NCBI RefSeq assembly: GCF_030348825.1
Contig: NZ_JAUCES010000005.1
Location: forward strand, 930,001-994,000
Origin: Fictibacillus sp. b24
GTDB taxonomy: Bacteria; Bacillota; Bacilli; Bacillales; Fictibacillaceae
DNA length: 64,000 nucleotides
Reading direction: 5' to 3'
Shown here: one piece after another, positions 8,278 through 16,894 of the stretch
How positions within the stretch are numbered: the first letter of the stretch is position 1
How the letters are laid out: each line of letters starts with the position of its first letter
The notes under the pieces: generated by a model
What the model was told of the DNA's origin: nothing
Databases searched by the model: none
Seen by the model: only the letters and a program-made list of their open reading frames with translations
Made by a program: the position numbers and the translations under genes

Positions 8278-9299
8278 TAAGAAGCTACAAATTTTGGATC
8301 GGTTTTAGTATTATTTCGGGATTGATTGTTTCGAGCCTTATCTTTTCTGTGTTTTTTGATAGCCAAATCCGTCAAGTCCAAGTGCTATATGATGAAAATA
8401 TGAGTCCGATTAAGGCAGCTCCATTCGAACCATCCTTTAGGTTTCCGATGGGTACCGATCCCCTCGGTTATGATATCGCATTAAAAGTTTTGCAAGGTGC
8501 GAAATTTACATTATTGAGCGTCATCGCAATTGGGTTTTTACGGGTTCTTATCAGTCTCCTGGCTGCAATACCTTTAACCTTTTACATGCCTGAAAAAATC
8601 AGAAAAAGTCTAGATCAATTGCTCAGTTCTTTTTATTTTATCCCGCTTACAATCATAGCTGTATTTGTCCTCACACCCATTCTAAGAGAACAATTGAAAA
8701 TCCCTGAAATGGAAGGATATTTTATTTATTCATTTGTTGAGCGAATCGGACTTGAAATCATCATCTTAACTGTACTTGTGGTTCCGCTGCTTGGTTCTAT
8801 GATCAGTAACTTGATGGCTTCAACTTTAAAAGAAGATTTTATTGAGGGTGCGAAGGTTTTAGGAGCCAGCCGATGGAGAATCTTCACTAAACATGTATTG
8901 CCTCATTTACTTCCCAAACTCATTATTGTGTGGTGTCAGCAATGTGTTCAAGTATTAATTATCTTTACACACCTTGGGTATTTTAAGCTCTTTTTTGGAG
9001 GAACAGATGTTGATTTCACGCCTTTAGTTAATGATCCTCCAAAATCGGTATCAAATGAGTGGTCTGGATTAATAGGGGATTATTATTTCATGATCCAATC
9101 GAATCCATATATTGCGTTAGGACCCATCATCATGTTCGCCATCGCCATCTATGCGTTTCAGCTTATGGGAGAAGGATTTCAGCAACACCTTGAAATGAGA
9201 CATGTAAAAAAGGATAAAAAAGAAATTTTGACGCTAGAAGAAAGCAAACCTTTAGCTCTTAAAACACCTTTTGCATTTTTACAAAACAGAGGAGCATAA
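8274..9299 (+). CDS. ABC transporter permease, DppC-like
   Basis: Protein of 341 residues with an N-terminal span and then FPMGTDPLGYDIALKVLQGAKFTL (about residues 58-80), the DppC/OppC hallmark that follows the first span. The EAA loop is EDFIEGAKVLGASRWRIFTKHVLPHL (about residues 185-210). Five further spans follow. A C-terminal cytosolic tail of about 45 residues is rich in Lys and Glu. It overlaps its partner by four bases. Without an encoded ATPase it would need one from elsewhere, as in some Bacillus systems with shared ATPases. Substrate unknown. Confidence 0.78.
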   Translation: MIRSYKFWIGFSIISGLIVSSLIFSVFFDSQIRQVQVLYDENMSPIKAAPFEPSFRFPMGTDPLGYDIALKVLQGAKFTLLSVIAIGFLRVLISLLAAIPLTFYMPEKIRKSLDQLLSSFYFIPLTIIAVFVLTPILREQLKIPEMEGYFIYSFVERIGLEIIILTVLVVPLLGSMISNLMASTLKEDFIEGAKVLGASRWRIFTKHVLPHLLPKLIIVWCQQCVQVLIIFTHLGYFKLFFGGTDVDFTPLVNDPPKSVSNEWSGLIGDYYFMIQSNPYIALGPIIMFAIAIYAFQLMGEGFQQHLEMRHVKKDKKEILTLEESKPLALKTPFAFLQNRGA

Positions 9300-9304
9300 A
9301 AAAC

Positions 9305-9332
9305 ACCACTTTTCTCATCCTGCCATACAATA
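9305..9332 (+). promoter_or_regulatory. Candidate sigma-K promoter for tgl
   Basis: CATACAATA fits the sigma-K -10 form CATANNNTA, with AC dinucleotides 14 and 17 bases upstream as possible -35. B. subtilis tgl is expressed late in the mother cell under sigma-K, so the match is sensible, but the motif is short. Confidence 0.35.
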
Positions 9333-9362
9333 TCATATCCTGTGCAGACAGGGGGGAGAGAA

Positions 9363-10139
9363 ATGATTTTTGTTAATGGGTATCCAGTAAATACAGCTCA
9401 AATCTCTGGTTTTAATGGGCTTACATCAACTCAGAAACAAATAGGTGAAAAGCTTGAAAATTCTAGAGAATCGTTCTATTACAGAAGTCCTCACCAATTT
9501 TTATTTGAAGTTGTTATGCGTGCAAATATCGTTGCAGCTGCAAACGCTATGCGTGATAGTGGAGCGGGATTTGCTACGTTTGTTAATTCTCGCTGTAATC
9601 CCCAATATTGGAGAAGAACAGCTTATGGCGGTTTTTTACTTCGATCGGGAGTCCGTCCTTCTGATGCCATTTCAGACATTTTTATTAACGGGAAAAAATA
9701 CGGATTCGAATGTACAACCGCCATTATGATCATGTTTTATAAAGCAGTTCTTGAAACAATTGGAACGAGTATGTTTGATCAATTGTTTAACGGATTGCTT
9801 CTCTACAGTACAGAACATGATGAGGACCTTCAAATTATTCAGGTACCGTCTGGAGATTCCTTGCCTGGAGATGTGAGATATGTTAAAAACCCAGAACATC
9901 ACCCAAACACGCCTCAATGGCAAGGTGAAAATTTGATTGATCTTGGAAACGGGCAATTCTTCGGCCACGGAATTGGTACGGGTACGATTAGAGAGGTTAT
10001 TGAAGTGCTTAATAAAAAGAGAATGCCTGGTGCTACAGTCTCAGCTTTTTTAACACCAGAAATTATCAGACCAAACTATCGTTTAATGTCCGAATACACT
10101 CGTCATCCAATTCGAAGACTGCTTGCTGGAGTCATATAA
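9363..10139 (+). CDS. tgl: Spore coat protein-glutamine gamma-glutamyltransferase
   Basis: Transglutaminase of 258 residues that forms epsilon-(gamma-glutamyl)lysine cross-links in spore coat proteins. The active-site segment YGFECTTAIMIMFYKA (Cys at about residue 120) matches the Bacillus Tgl motif. ANIVAAANAMRDSGAGFATF and YFKNPE-like YVKNPEHHPNTPQWQGENLIDLG are also family marks, and GQFFGHGIG holds the catalytic His. The start is the ATG after GGGGGGAG; an in-frame ATG-free extension upstream was dropped. It is monocistronic, ending in a strong hairpin shared with the converging M23 gene. Confidence 0.93.
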   Translation: MIFVNGYPVNTAQISGFNGLTSTQKQIGEKLENSRESFYYRSPHQFLFEVVMRANIVAAANAMRDSGAGFATFVNSRCNPQYWRRTAYGGFLLRSGVRPSDAISDIFINGKKYGFECTTAIMIMFYKAVLETIGTSMFDQLFNGLLLYSTEHDEDLQIIQVPSGDSLPGDVRYVKNPEHHPNTPQWQGENLIDLGNGQFFGHGIGTGTIREVIEVLNKKRMPGATVSAFLTPEIIRPNYRLMSEYTRHPIRRLLAGVI

Positions 10140-10178
10140 AAAAGACGCAGAGAAGAATTATGTTCTCTGCGTCTTTTA
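10140..10178. terminator. Bidirectional terminator between tgl and the M23 gene
   Basis: AAAGACGCAGAGAA pairs perfectly with TTCTCTGCGTCTTT across an eight-base loop, with T runs on both strands. Confidence 0.9.
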
Positions 10179-10183
10179 CTTTT

Positions 10184-11512
10184 TTATTGAAGATATGGTC
10201 TTGGATCAACTGCATTTGACTTGGATCCGTTCCATGGTCCTTTGTGCAATTCGAAGTGTAAATGCTGACCTCTCGATTCACCAGTGTTTCCTTGGTAGCC
10301 TAGGAACGTACCTTGAGAAACAGATTGACCTTGACGAACAGCTGGTGTTGTTCTCATGTGTGCATAGAGCGTTGTATAAAGTTGCCCATTAATATAGTGC
10401 GTAATATAGACAACGTTTCCGTAACTGCTTGAATAATAAGCTCTTGCTACTGTTCCAGATGCTGCTGCAACGATTGGTACCGCGCTTCCGCCTTTTGCAA
10501 TGTCCATCCCATAGTGCATTCCCGCACTTCTGTGACCGAAGCCTGAGGTAATCATTCCTTGAGAAGGCATGATAAAATCACGGCTGACAGGCACAGGAGC
10601 TGGTGCTGGTGCAGGCGGTGGTGATGAAGGTGCTGGTGCTGCTGAAGAACTTGAGTTTGACGAGCTGCTTTTCGCTCTAGCTGCCGCTGCTGCTGCATCA
10701 GCTTTTGCTTTTGCAGCTGCTGCTTCAGCCGCTGCTTTAGCTGCCGCTTCTCTCTTTTTACGTTCTTCTTCTTCACGTTTCGCACGAGCTATTTCTGCTT
10801 TAATTGCAGCTTCTTGTGCTGAAAGCAGTTCGTTTTTCTCTTCTAATTGCATAATATGACTATGGATTTCTCCTTCTTCTGTTTGCAAGTGTGCCAGAAG
10901 AGCAGCTTTTTGTTTTTTCTGATCAGTTAGCTTTTGGTTTAATCCCTCAAGCTCTGCTAAGTCTTTATTAAGAGATGTTAGTTGAGTTTCAACTTCTTCT
11001 TTTTTCTTTTCAACAGAAGCTTTATCTTGTCTGTGTTCTTCTAAAATTGCTTTGTCTTGCTCAGCAATTACGTTTAAAGCAAATACGCGATCAAGAAAAT
11101 CGCCAAAATCTTTAGCGCCTAATAAAACGTCCAGGTAGTTAACAGCCCCGCCGCTTTCATACATGGAACTTACACGTTCTTTTAAAAGAGCGTCACGTTC
11201 CTTGATTCTTTTCTCGAGCACATCAATCTCTTTTTTCAGTTTTTCAATAGAAGCTTTTGTAGATTGGATGGATGCTTTTTTGTTTTCAATTTGTTTAACT
11301 GTCTTATCTATAGAACTCTGTAATTGTTCGATTTGATCTACTGTGTGATCTTGCTTATTTTGATTCTCTTTTAGTTCACCCTGCTTTTTATCCTGTTCAG
11401 AGCGATTATGTTCTTTTTTATTTTTTATAGAAGACAGAGTTTCTGCCGATACGGTATATGTACTGAATACTAGACTCAGAGACAGTGTTGCCATTACTAG
11501 CTTGCGTTTCAA
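10184..11512 (-). CDS. Secreted coiled-coil M23 peptidase (EnvC/LytM type)
   Basis: Cell-wall hydrolase or activator of 442 residues. A signal peptide (KRKLVMATLSLSLVF, cleavage near VSAET) is followed by a long Lys/Glu coiled coil to about residue 245, an Ala-rich charged helix, a Ser and then Pro-Ala linker (about 290-315), and a C-terminal LytM domain. In that domain GFGHRSAGMHYGMDIA supplies the H and D zinc ligands and HLHFE the HxH ligand, so it appears active. The start is TTG, ten bases after AAGGAGG. The layout matches murein hydrolase-activator proteins such as EnvC. Confidence 0.88.
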   Translation of the reverse strand: MKRKLVMATLSLSLVFSTYTVSAETLSSIKNKKEHNRSEQDKKQGELKENQNKQDHTVDQIEQLQSSIDKTVKQIENKKASIQSTKASIEKLKKEIDVLEKRIKERDALLKERVSSMYESGGAVNYLDVLLGAKDFGDFLDRVFALNVIAEQDKAILEEHRQDKASVEKKKEEVETQLTSLNKDLAELEGLNQKLTDQKKQKAALLAHLQTEEGEIHSHIMQLEEKNELLSAQEAAIKAEIARAKREEEERKKREAAAKAAAEAAAAKAKADAAAAAARAKSSSSNSSSSAAPAPSSPPPAPAPAPVPVSRDFIMPSQGMITSGFGHRSAGMHYGMDIAKGGSAVPIVAAASGTVARAYYSSSYGNVVYITHYINGQLYTTLYAHMRTTPAVRQGQSVSQGTFLGYQGNTGESRGQHLHFELHKGPWNGSKSNAVDPRPYLQ

Positions 11513-11959
11513 AATGGGTACTCCTCCTTGTAAGTGCAAATGTTGCCAATTTCTTTACTCATGTGATTATACCATTGATTACTAGTCAGTTATCGCGAAA
11601 TAATATTACATTTATATTTCAAAATATTACACAATGAAACACGATTCGACTTATCTCTGTAACAAATTGTCTGTTAAAGGAAATAGAATAGGAGATATAG
11701 AATAGTAAATGACAAATAAGTGGTTGATAATATCAAAGTATTATTACAAAAAAGACAGGTACTAAAGAAAATTCATATAAAATCTCTTCATTTTACTATT
11801 TAACAAGAATAGATGTGTCCACAACTAAGATTAAAGTTTCATCACAGTCTTATTTTTTTTCTAGAGCAACAAATATTGAAAAAACAGCTTTTAAAAAATG
11901 AATAATAAATAAATTCACAATCGTCTAAAGGTTAGATGGAGTTTAAGGGGGGGATGGAC
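11513..11959. other. AT-rich divergent intergenic region
   Basis: About 450 bp between the M23 gene (minus) and the ECF sigma gene (plus). It is strongly AT-rich with several AATATTAC-like segments. I see no gene, repeat copy or structured leader in it. It must hold both divergent promoters, but no promoter stood out by consensus. Confidence 0.5.
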
Positions 11960-12514
11960 TTGAAAACGAAAACAAATGTTGTGTCACCAGAGATTAATCT
12001 ACACAACTTGAGTCAGGAAGAGTGGCTTATACAAATCATGGACATGTACCAAGATAAGGTGATAAGGCTCGCTTATACATATGTAAAAGATAGAAAATTA
12101 GCTGAGGATCTGGCACAAGAAGTATTTGTGAAATGTTTTATCCATAAGGACAACTTTCGAAATGAATCATCGGTAAAAACGTGGGTATATTCAATCACCA
12201 TTAATTTGTGTAAGGACTATTTAAGAAGCGGATGGAAGAAGTACATTCATGTTATTGATCGTTTTAGCAAGACCAAACCAACCTCTGCTCTAACACCCGA
12301 ACTCTCTATCGTGCAAAAAAGTGAACATGAAGCATTGGCAGATGAAGTCTTGAAACTTCCACTTAAATATCGAGAGGTCATCCTTCTCTACTATTATAAA
12401 GAGTTGACGGTTAATGAGATCAGCCAGATTTTAAATAAAAAAGAAGCGACAGTCAGAACAATTCTTCAGCGAGGCAGAGAAATGCTGCGCCGTAAACTGG
12501 AAAAGGGAGGGTGA
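11960..12514 (+). CDS. ECF-family RNA polymerase sigma factor
   Basis: Alternative sigma factor of 184 residues. Region 2 is YQDKVIRLAYTYVKDRKLAEDLAQEVFVKCF (quoted as YTYVKDRKLAEDLAQEVF), and region 4 is LPLKYREVILLYYYKELTVNEISQILN with TVRTILQRGREMLRRKL as the recognition helix. A TTG start is chosen since AAGGGGGGG ends six to nine bases before it; an in-frame ATG two codons earlier abuts the G run. The next gene follows after four bases and encodes a single-span membrane protein, the usual place for an anti-sigma factor. ECF group and target are not known. Confidence 0.88.
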   Translation: MKTKTNVVSPEINLHNLSQEEWLIQIMDMYQDKVIRLAYTYVKDRKLAEDLAQEVFVKCFIHKDNFRNESSVKTWVYSITINLCKDYLRSGWKKYIHVIDRFSKTKPTSALTPELSIVQKSEHEALADEVLKLPLKYREVILLYYYKELTVNEISQILNKKEATVRTILQRGREMLRRKLEKGG

Positions 12515-12518
12515 AGTC

Positions 12519-13172
12519 ATGGAAGATCCGTTAAAGCAGCTGCCTGAAATATTGAACAACGGCCGTATGAAAACCATTACGTTTAAAGAGGAACATAGGC
12601 AAAGCGTTCTTCAGAAAACACGTGATCTGAATAAACCTCCTGCGCCTAAAAGCATGTGGTATCATTGGTTTCATCAAAGTTTAAGTCTGGCGCTCGGTGT
12701 AGCCTTTATCTTTATTTTTATCCAGTTTGCAGAAAGCATGCCGCTTACAAAAGATACGAATAAAGATGCCGATTTCTTTGTGGAAACCCCTTATGCCAAT
12801 CAGGCAATTTTAACAAAAGCACGACATGATATGAGGCATCATCATAATGTTACAGGAATTGACGCGTACCAAAAAGGTGATACATTAACTGTATATATCA
12901 GGTTTCCTGAAAATCTTTCACAAGAAGAACAGTTTTTTCTTACTGAGTCTTATTTGAAGGAAGTATCACATCTCACGTTAAACGAACCGTATGAAGCGCA
13001 GGAAAATTTGGGTGAACTATGGAATTATGTTAATCTAAAAGTCTATACAGCAGGTTCTACGGACGACGATATGAAAGCCGATCTTCTTGAAGTGGATAAA
13101 GACTTTGTATGGCTCGGTTCAATCAAGAAAAATGAAGGCATATTAAAGTGGGAGCGACTCACGAATAAATAA
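12519..13172 (+). CDS. Putative membrane anti-sigma factor
   Basis: Protein of 217 residues with a cytosolic N-terminus of about 50 residues, one membrane span (SLSLALGVAFIFIFIQF, about 54-70) and a 145-residue outer domain. The position directly after an ECF sigma gene, with GGGAGGG ribosome site and four-base spacing, suggests an anti-sigma factor. It lacks the HxxxCxxC zinc motif of ZAS anti-sigma factors, so it would be of a different class. The outer domain has HHHNVTGID and a run of acidic residues near its end. No family recognised. Confidence 0.6.
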   Translation: MEDPLKQLPEILNNGRMKTITFKEEHRQSVLQKTRDLNKPPAPKSMWYHWFHQSLSLALGVAFIFIFIQFAESMPLTKDTNKDADFFVETPYANQAILTKARHDMRHHHNVTGIDAYQKGDTLTVYIRFPENLSQEEQFFLTESYLKEVSHLTLNEPYEAQENLGELWNYVNLKVYTAGSTDDDMKADLLEVDKDFVWLGSIKKNEGILKWERLTNK

Positions 13173-13243
13173 CCGTAGCCAAACAGGATATATGTATGTG
13201 CAGCTAGAAATTAGACAGGAAACGAGCAAAAGCGGTGAATAGC

Positions 13244-14008
13244 ATGAAAAAAACACACATAAAATTTTTTACAGAAGTAGGCGCACAAAAGCCGAACAGC
13301 ATCAAAAACAAAGAAACTCCATGTCCATTTTGTCGCATTGATGAACTGGAAGAAGTACTGGATACGAGAGGTTCAATTATATTAGTGAAAAATAAATATA
13401 CTGTACTTGATGGAGCCTATCAGACCGTCCTTATCGAAACAGACGAATGTGAAGGAGAACTATCTGAATACAGTAAAGAACACCTTTATGATGTCCTGCG
13501 TTTCGGTCTGGACCATTGGGAGCGCATGTTAAATAGCGGAGAATATCGTTCGGTCATGTTTTTCAAAAACCATGGGCCTTTATCAGGCGGGACGATACGG
13601 CATCCTCATATGCAGATTATCGGTTTAAACGAAGTGGATTGTATGCATGATTTTTCTGTTAATCAGTTTGAGGGGCTCTCTATTTTAGAGAAAGATGGGG
13701 TAAGGTTCACTGTATCAAATGAACCGCGAGTAGGATTTTATGAGCTGAATGTGATTTGGGAAAAAGACGCTGATCTAACTTTATTGGCAGATTGCATACA
13801 GACAGGAGCTCATTTTCTGCTTAATCATTTTCACCGAAACTGTACGAGTTACAATCTTTTCTTTTATAAGAATAACGAGACTTCGTACTGCAAGATTATG
13901 CCGCGCTTTATAACATCACCTCTTTTTATGGGGTACGGTGTACAGCAAGTGGCGAACAATATTGAAGGTATTGCACAAAAAATAAAAGACATTTATTTTA
14001 CTGCATAA
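13244..14008 (+). CDS. DUF4931 / HIT-like (GalT-fold) protein
   Basis: Cytosolic protein of 254 residues. CPFCRIDEL near the N-terminus looks like a zinc-binding CxxC, and GGTIRHPHMQIIG (about residues 115-127) is the HxHxQ signature of the HIT/GalT superfamily, so nucleotide transfer or hydrolysis is plausible. The family is uncharacterised. The ATG is preferred over a GTG three codons upstream, which would lie in the weak GCGGTG ribosome site. It stands alone before a bidirectional terminator. Confidence 0.75.
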   Translation: MKKTHIKFFTEVGAQKPNSIKNKETPCPFCRIDELEEVLDTRGSIILVKNKYTVLDGAYQTVLIETDECEGELSEYSKEHLYDVLRFGLDHWERMLNSGEYRSVMFFKNHGPLSGGTIRHPHMQIIGLNEVDCMHDFSVNQFEGLSILEKDGVRFTVSNEPRVGFYELNVIWEKDADLTLLADCIQTGAHFLLNHFHRNCTSYNLFFYKNNETSYCKIMPRFITSPLFMGYGVQQVANNIEGIAQKIKDIYFTA

Positions 14009-14011
14009 AGA

Positions 14012-14043
14012 AAAAACCAGATCTCACTCAGATCTGGTTTTTT
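14012..14043. terminator. Bidirectional terminator between convergent genes
   Basis: AAACCAGATCT and AGATCTGGTTT form a perfect 11-bp stem around a five-base loop, with T runs on both strands. The minus-strand gene stops inside it. Confidence 0.9.
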
Positions 14044-15665
14044 GCTTTCTCAAACAGTGTTTCCATCGCAAACACGATGAGCGGATGGGTTTCATCCATC
14101 ACTTTGTTGATTTCCAGCCGTTCGGTCCATTGATGAGCATCTTTGCCTAGCGGGCCGATGTTAATGACAGGAATGTTGATCTCTCTCATATCATCAAAGG
14201 GAATGTTATATCTTGATCCCAGTAAAGGGAAATTACTAGTGAACGCGGCAAGATCACGAGCATCACCGTTGAAACCAATATAACTTAAGTCAGATAATCC
14301 GCTAAAGTAATGAACATTAACAAGGTCACTGTTGAACTCACTTTTTGCATGTTTCACTACTTCTTCTGATGTCGCTTTAATCAATGGATGATCGCTTGAA
14401 CAGACAGCGGGATAAAATGGCGGTGTGTAGAAAAGGACGATCATTGGTGAGATGTCTCTGCACAGACTCGCCAGTTCAAATACATATTGAATGGTGAGCT
14501 CTCTTTCATCAGCGTTCGGATTATTGGTTTGCAGCATGTTTTCTCTGCGGTCTAGTTCTTCTTGTCCATATTTTGTCACCGCATGCTCATAGAGCTCGTT
14601 AAAGGTGAGTACTTTTATGTTTTCTTTTTCAGGGGTGAAAGGAACAATTTTAGAAACAGCTTTACTTCTTTCGTAAAAACGGTTTTCTAATTTTCTAGCT
14701 GCGATTTGAGCACTATTCATCAGCATGGATGTAATATCTGATAGCGGGCGATTAAACAGCATAAGGTTAAAAAGAGTAACCGCAGCATGTGGAATCTGCA
14801 CGGAATAATGATCTTTTAAATCTTTTTGAATCAAGTTTGTGGGTACAGGTGTAGCTTCAGTGCGGAACGTCTCAACATAATCAACATTCCATTCTAGTTC
14901 TCTTGTAATCTCGGCTGCCATCGCATTGCCATTCATACCTGCTAGCGGTTCACCAACGTGCGTCTCTTTGCCGTAACAAAGAAAGCCAGGAAGAATCTTT
15001 CCCGTTGATCCGGTATACATATAAGGCGCTGTATCACCCGGAAATTTTGTGAAACTAGGTTCTCCGTTTAAACAAGTGATGTATTTAATATCATACTCTT
15101 CCTTTAACTGGCGTAAAACGCTGACACCTGCCAGCATTCCCTCAGAGTGAACTTCTTCATCGGGAACGGAAATCATAAGAACATTTCCATTAAAATGACC
15201 GGTTGCCGCTTTTTCAATCATAGACATATGAAGCGCGACACCAGCTTTCATATCCATCGTTCCTCGACCGAACAGCCAATCACCATTCTTTAAATCTTCC
15301 TGAACAAAAGGATGAAGAAGCTCTTTATTTTCAATAATCTTTTCGGTAAGTTCATCTGGCCGAAAAGCGAGGTGTTTCCATTCTCCAAAATCCTCAACAG
15401 AGACTACATCAAAGTGACTTAATAGAATAATGGTTTCTTTTACACTAGGATCATTCTGTACAAATGCCGTTATCAGTTTGCGGCCATCTGGAAGGGGATG
15501 ATGGCGAACGTGATCCGGGTGTGTTGTGAAATATTCAAGTGAAGAAAGTGTATGGTGAAGGTGCTCTGCCATAAACAATTCTCCATCATGATGGGTGATG
15601 CTTGGAATCGAAACGAGATCTTTTAGCAGTTTCGTATATCCTTCTTTTGATTGCCACTTTAACAT
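14028..15665 (-). CDS. rocB: M20-family metallopeptidase, RocB-like
   Basis: Zinc-dependent amidohydrolase or peptidase of 545 residues, similar in length to B. subtilis RocB (arginine utilisation). LLSHFDVVSVEDFG and GRGTMDMKAGVALHM carry the first metal ligands (H, D) typical of the family, and VPDEEVHSEGMLAG the Glu pair. PLLGSRYNIPFDDMREINIPVINIGPLGKDAHQWTER near the C-terminus fits RocB, with H as the last ligand. AGGAGGTACAC precedes the ATG. RocB's own substrate is not settled. It stands alone here, not in a roc operon. Confidence 0.85.
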   Translation of the reverse strand: MLKWQSKEGYTKLLKDLVSIPSITHHDGELFMAEHLHHTLSSLEYFTTHPDHVRHHPLPDGRKLITAFVQNDPSVKETIILLSHFDVVSVEDFGEWKHLAFRPDELTEKIIENKELLHPFVQEDLKNGDWLFGRGTMDMKAGVALHMSMIEKAATGHFNGNVLMISVPDEEVHSEGMLAGVSVLRQLKEEYDIKYITCLNGEPSFTKFPGDTAPYMYTGSTGKILPGFLCYGKETHVGEPLAGMNGNAMAAEITRELEWNVDYVETFRTEATPVPTNLIQKDLKDHYSVQIPHAAVTLFNLMLFNRPLSDITSMLMNSAQIAARKLENRFYERSKAVSKIVPFTPEKENIKVLTFNELYEHAVTKYGQEELDRRENMLQTNNPNADERELTIQYVFELASLCRDISPMIVLFYTPPFYPAVCSSDHPLIKATSEEVVKHAKSEFNSDLVNVHYFSGLSDLSYIGFNGDARDLAAFTSNFPLLGSRYNIPFDDMREINIPVINIGPLGKDAHQWTERLEINKVMDETHPLIVFAMETLFEKAKNQI

Positions 15666-15729
15666 ATGTGTACCTCCTAGATGTATGTCTTTGTTACCTA
15701 TACTACTCTTTCCCTTTAAATCCTTTTTT

Positions 15730-16003
15730 AAAGAATGTTTTCGTAAACTAGTTGCTTTTGGAAGTGAATGATTTCCGTTCCAGGCTGCTCGCTTTCCGCG
15801 GGGCAGGCGGTAAGCCACATTTGGACGTTTCACTCTTAAGTGTCTCACCTGCCCGCCTGTCCCGCAGGACAAGGAAGTCTACGGCAGCGACACATCGCAC
15901 GAAGAAAATTTGAAGTTTAATTTTCGAGGAGTCTCGCACCTTGCACTCCAATCATCAATCAGAGAAGTCAATATTTGAAAGCAACAGTCTTTTAGAAAAG
16001 AGC
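15730..16003 (+). repeat. Dispersed palindromic element, long variant R4
   Basis: Forward type A element with the usual TGTTTTCGTA, GTTGCTTTT, ATTTCCGTTCCAG and GGGGCAGGCGGT parts and right end GAAAGCAAC...GAAAAGAGC. It differs from other copies by a 61-base segment at 15870-15930, placed between CCCGCAGGA and GTCTCGC and bordered by AGGA on both sides. The segment has its own GAAAATT/AATTTTC hairpin. Confidence 0.88.
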
Positions 16004-16115
16004 GCTTTGAGACCATTATCGCTCTAGGATTCCACGCCGATCAACAAGCTAAAGGTGATAAGTTTAAAAAATGCTGATGAAGAAATAATCATTTGAAAAT
16101 CTTTATTGGGACATA

Positions 16116-16145
16116 TTGACAGATAATTACATAACGTGGTATATG
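16116..16145 (+). promoter_or_regulatory. Candidate promoter for the MacB/FtsX-type ABC operon
   Basis: Perfect -35 TTGACA followed after 18 bases by TATATG. ACATAT just before and ATATGT over the -10 form an inverted pair that could be an operator. About 45 bases separate it from the ATG. Confidence 0.45.
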
Positions 16146-16189
16146 TGTATTATAAATAATAGTACACTTAATACAAAAGAGGTGGGGTC

Positions 16190-16894
16190 ATGATTCAAGT
16201 AACGAATCTATCGTATGCTTTTAAAATTGGAAAGAAAGAAAAGGAGAATGTGATTCCTGTTCTGCATGATGTGAATCTGCATGTGGGAGAGGGAGAAATC
16301 GTGGCGATTGTTGGAAGGAGTGGTTCTGGGAAGTCAACATTATTAAACTTAATATCAGGATTCATTCAAGCTGAAACTGGTGCGATTTCTATTAACGGGA
16401 CACAAGTTAGTGGTTTGTCAGAATCAAAGTGGGCAGAATTTCGCTTAAATCACCTTGGATTTATTTTTCAAAGTTTTCAGCTGATCCCTAGCATGACAGC
16501 TTATGAAAACGTAGAACTCCCGTTGGTTTTAAAAGGGTGTAACGAGAAAGATAGGAAAGAACGGACGACCGAAATGTTGAAAAGGGTCGGGTTGGAACAG
16601 TATCAGAGTCATTATCCAGGAGAACTCTCAGGGGGGCAGCAGCAGCGTGTTAGTATAGCAAGAGCATTAATCTTAAACCCTCCACTTATATTGGCTGATG
16701 AACCAACAGGAAGTTTGGATTCTGAAAACGAGAGAGAACTTTTAACTTTTATAAAAGAATTAAATGAAAACTATGGAATTACGTTTCTAATGATTACACA
16801 TGATCATGAAGTAGCTTCCATTGCCCACCGTAAAGTGGAGATTGTAGACGGGTACTTAAGAGAAGGGAGAATGCTTCGTGAAGTTCAAAGATAA
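16190..16894 (+). CDS. ABC transporter ATP-binding protein (MacB/LolD type)
   Basis: ATPase of 234 residues. Walker A is [13 protein letters not shown], the signature is [15 protein letters not shown], Walker B is [14 protein letters not shown], with the switch [29 protein letters not shown] is typical of the MacB/LolD/BceA group, which works with FtsX-like permeases in export of peptides or drugs or in mechanotransmission. The stop overlaps the permease start by 17 bases, so the two are translationally coupled. No two-component system is adjacent, unlike Bce-type detox modules. Confidence 0.92.
   Translation: MIQVTNLSYAFKIGKKEKENVIPVLHDVNLHVGEGEIVAIVGRSGSGKSTLLNLISGFIQAETGAISINGTQVSGLSESKWAEFRLNHLGFIFQSFQLIPSMTAYENVELPLVLKGCNEKDRKERTTEMLKRVGLEQYQSHYPGELSGGQQQRVSIARALILNPPLILADEPTGSLDSENERELLTFIKELNENYGITFLMITHDHEVASIAHRKVEIVDGYLREGRMLREVQR

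Noticed and set aside
10569-10859. Ala-rich frame opposite the M23 gene
   Set aside because: Antisense of the low-complexity linker of the peptidase.
16014-16077. Short coding-like stretch ending in GFHADQQAKGDKFKKC
   Set aside because: Only about 20 codons after element R4, without start or ribosome site; possibly a gene remnant but too short to support.
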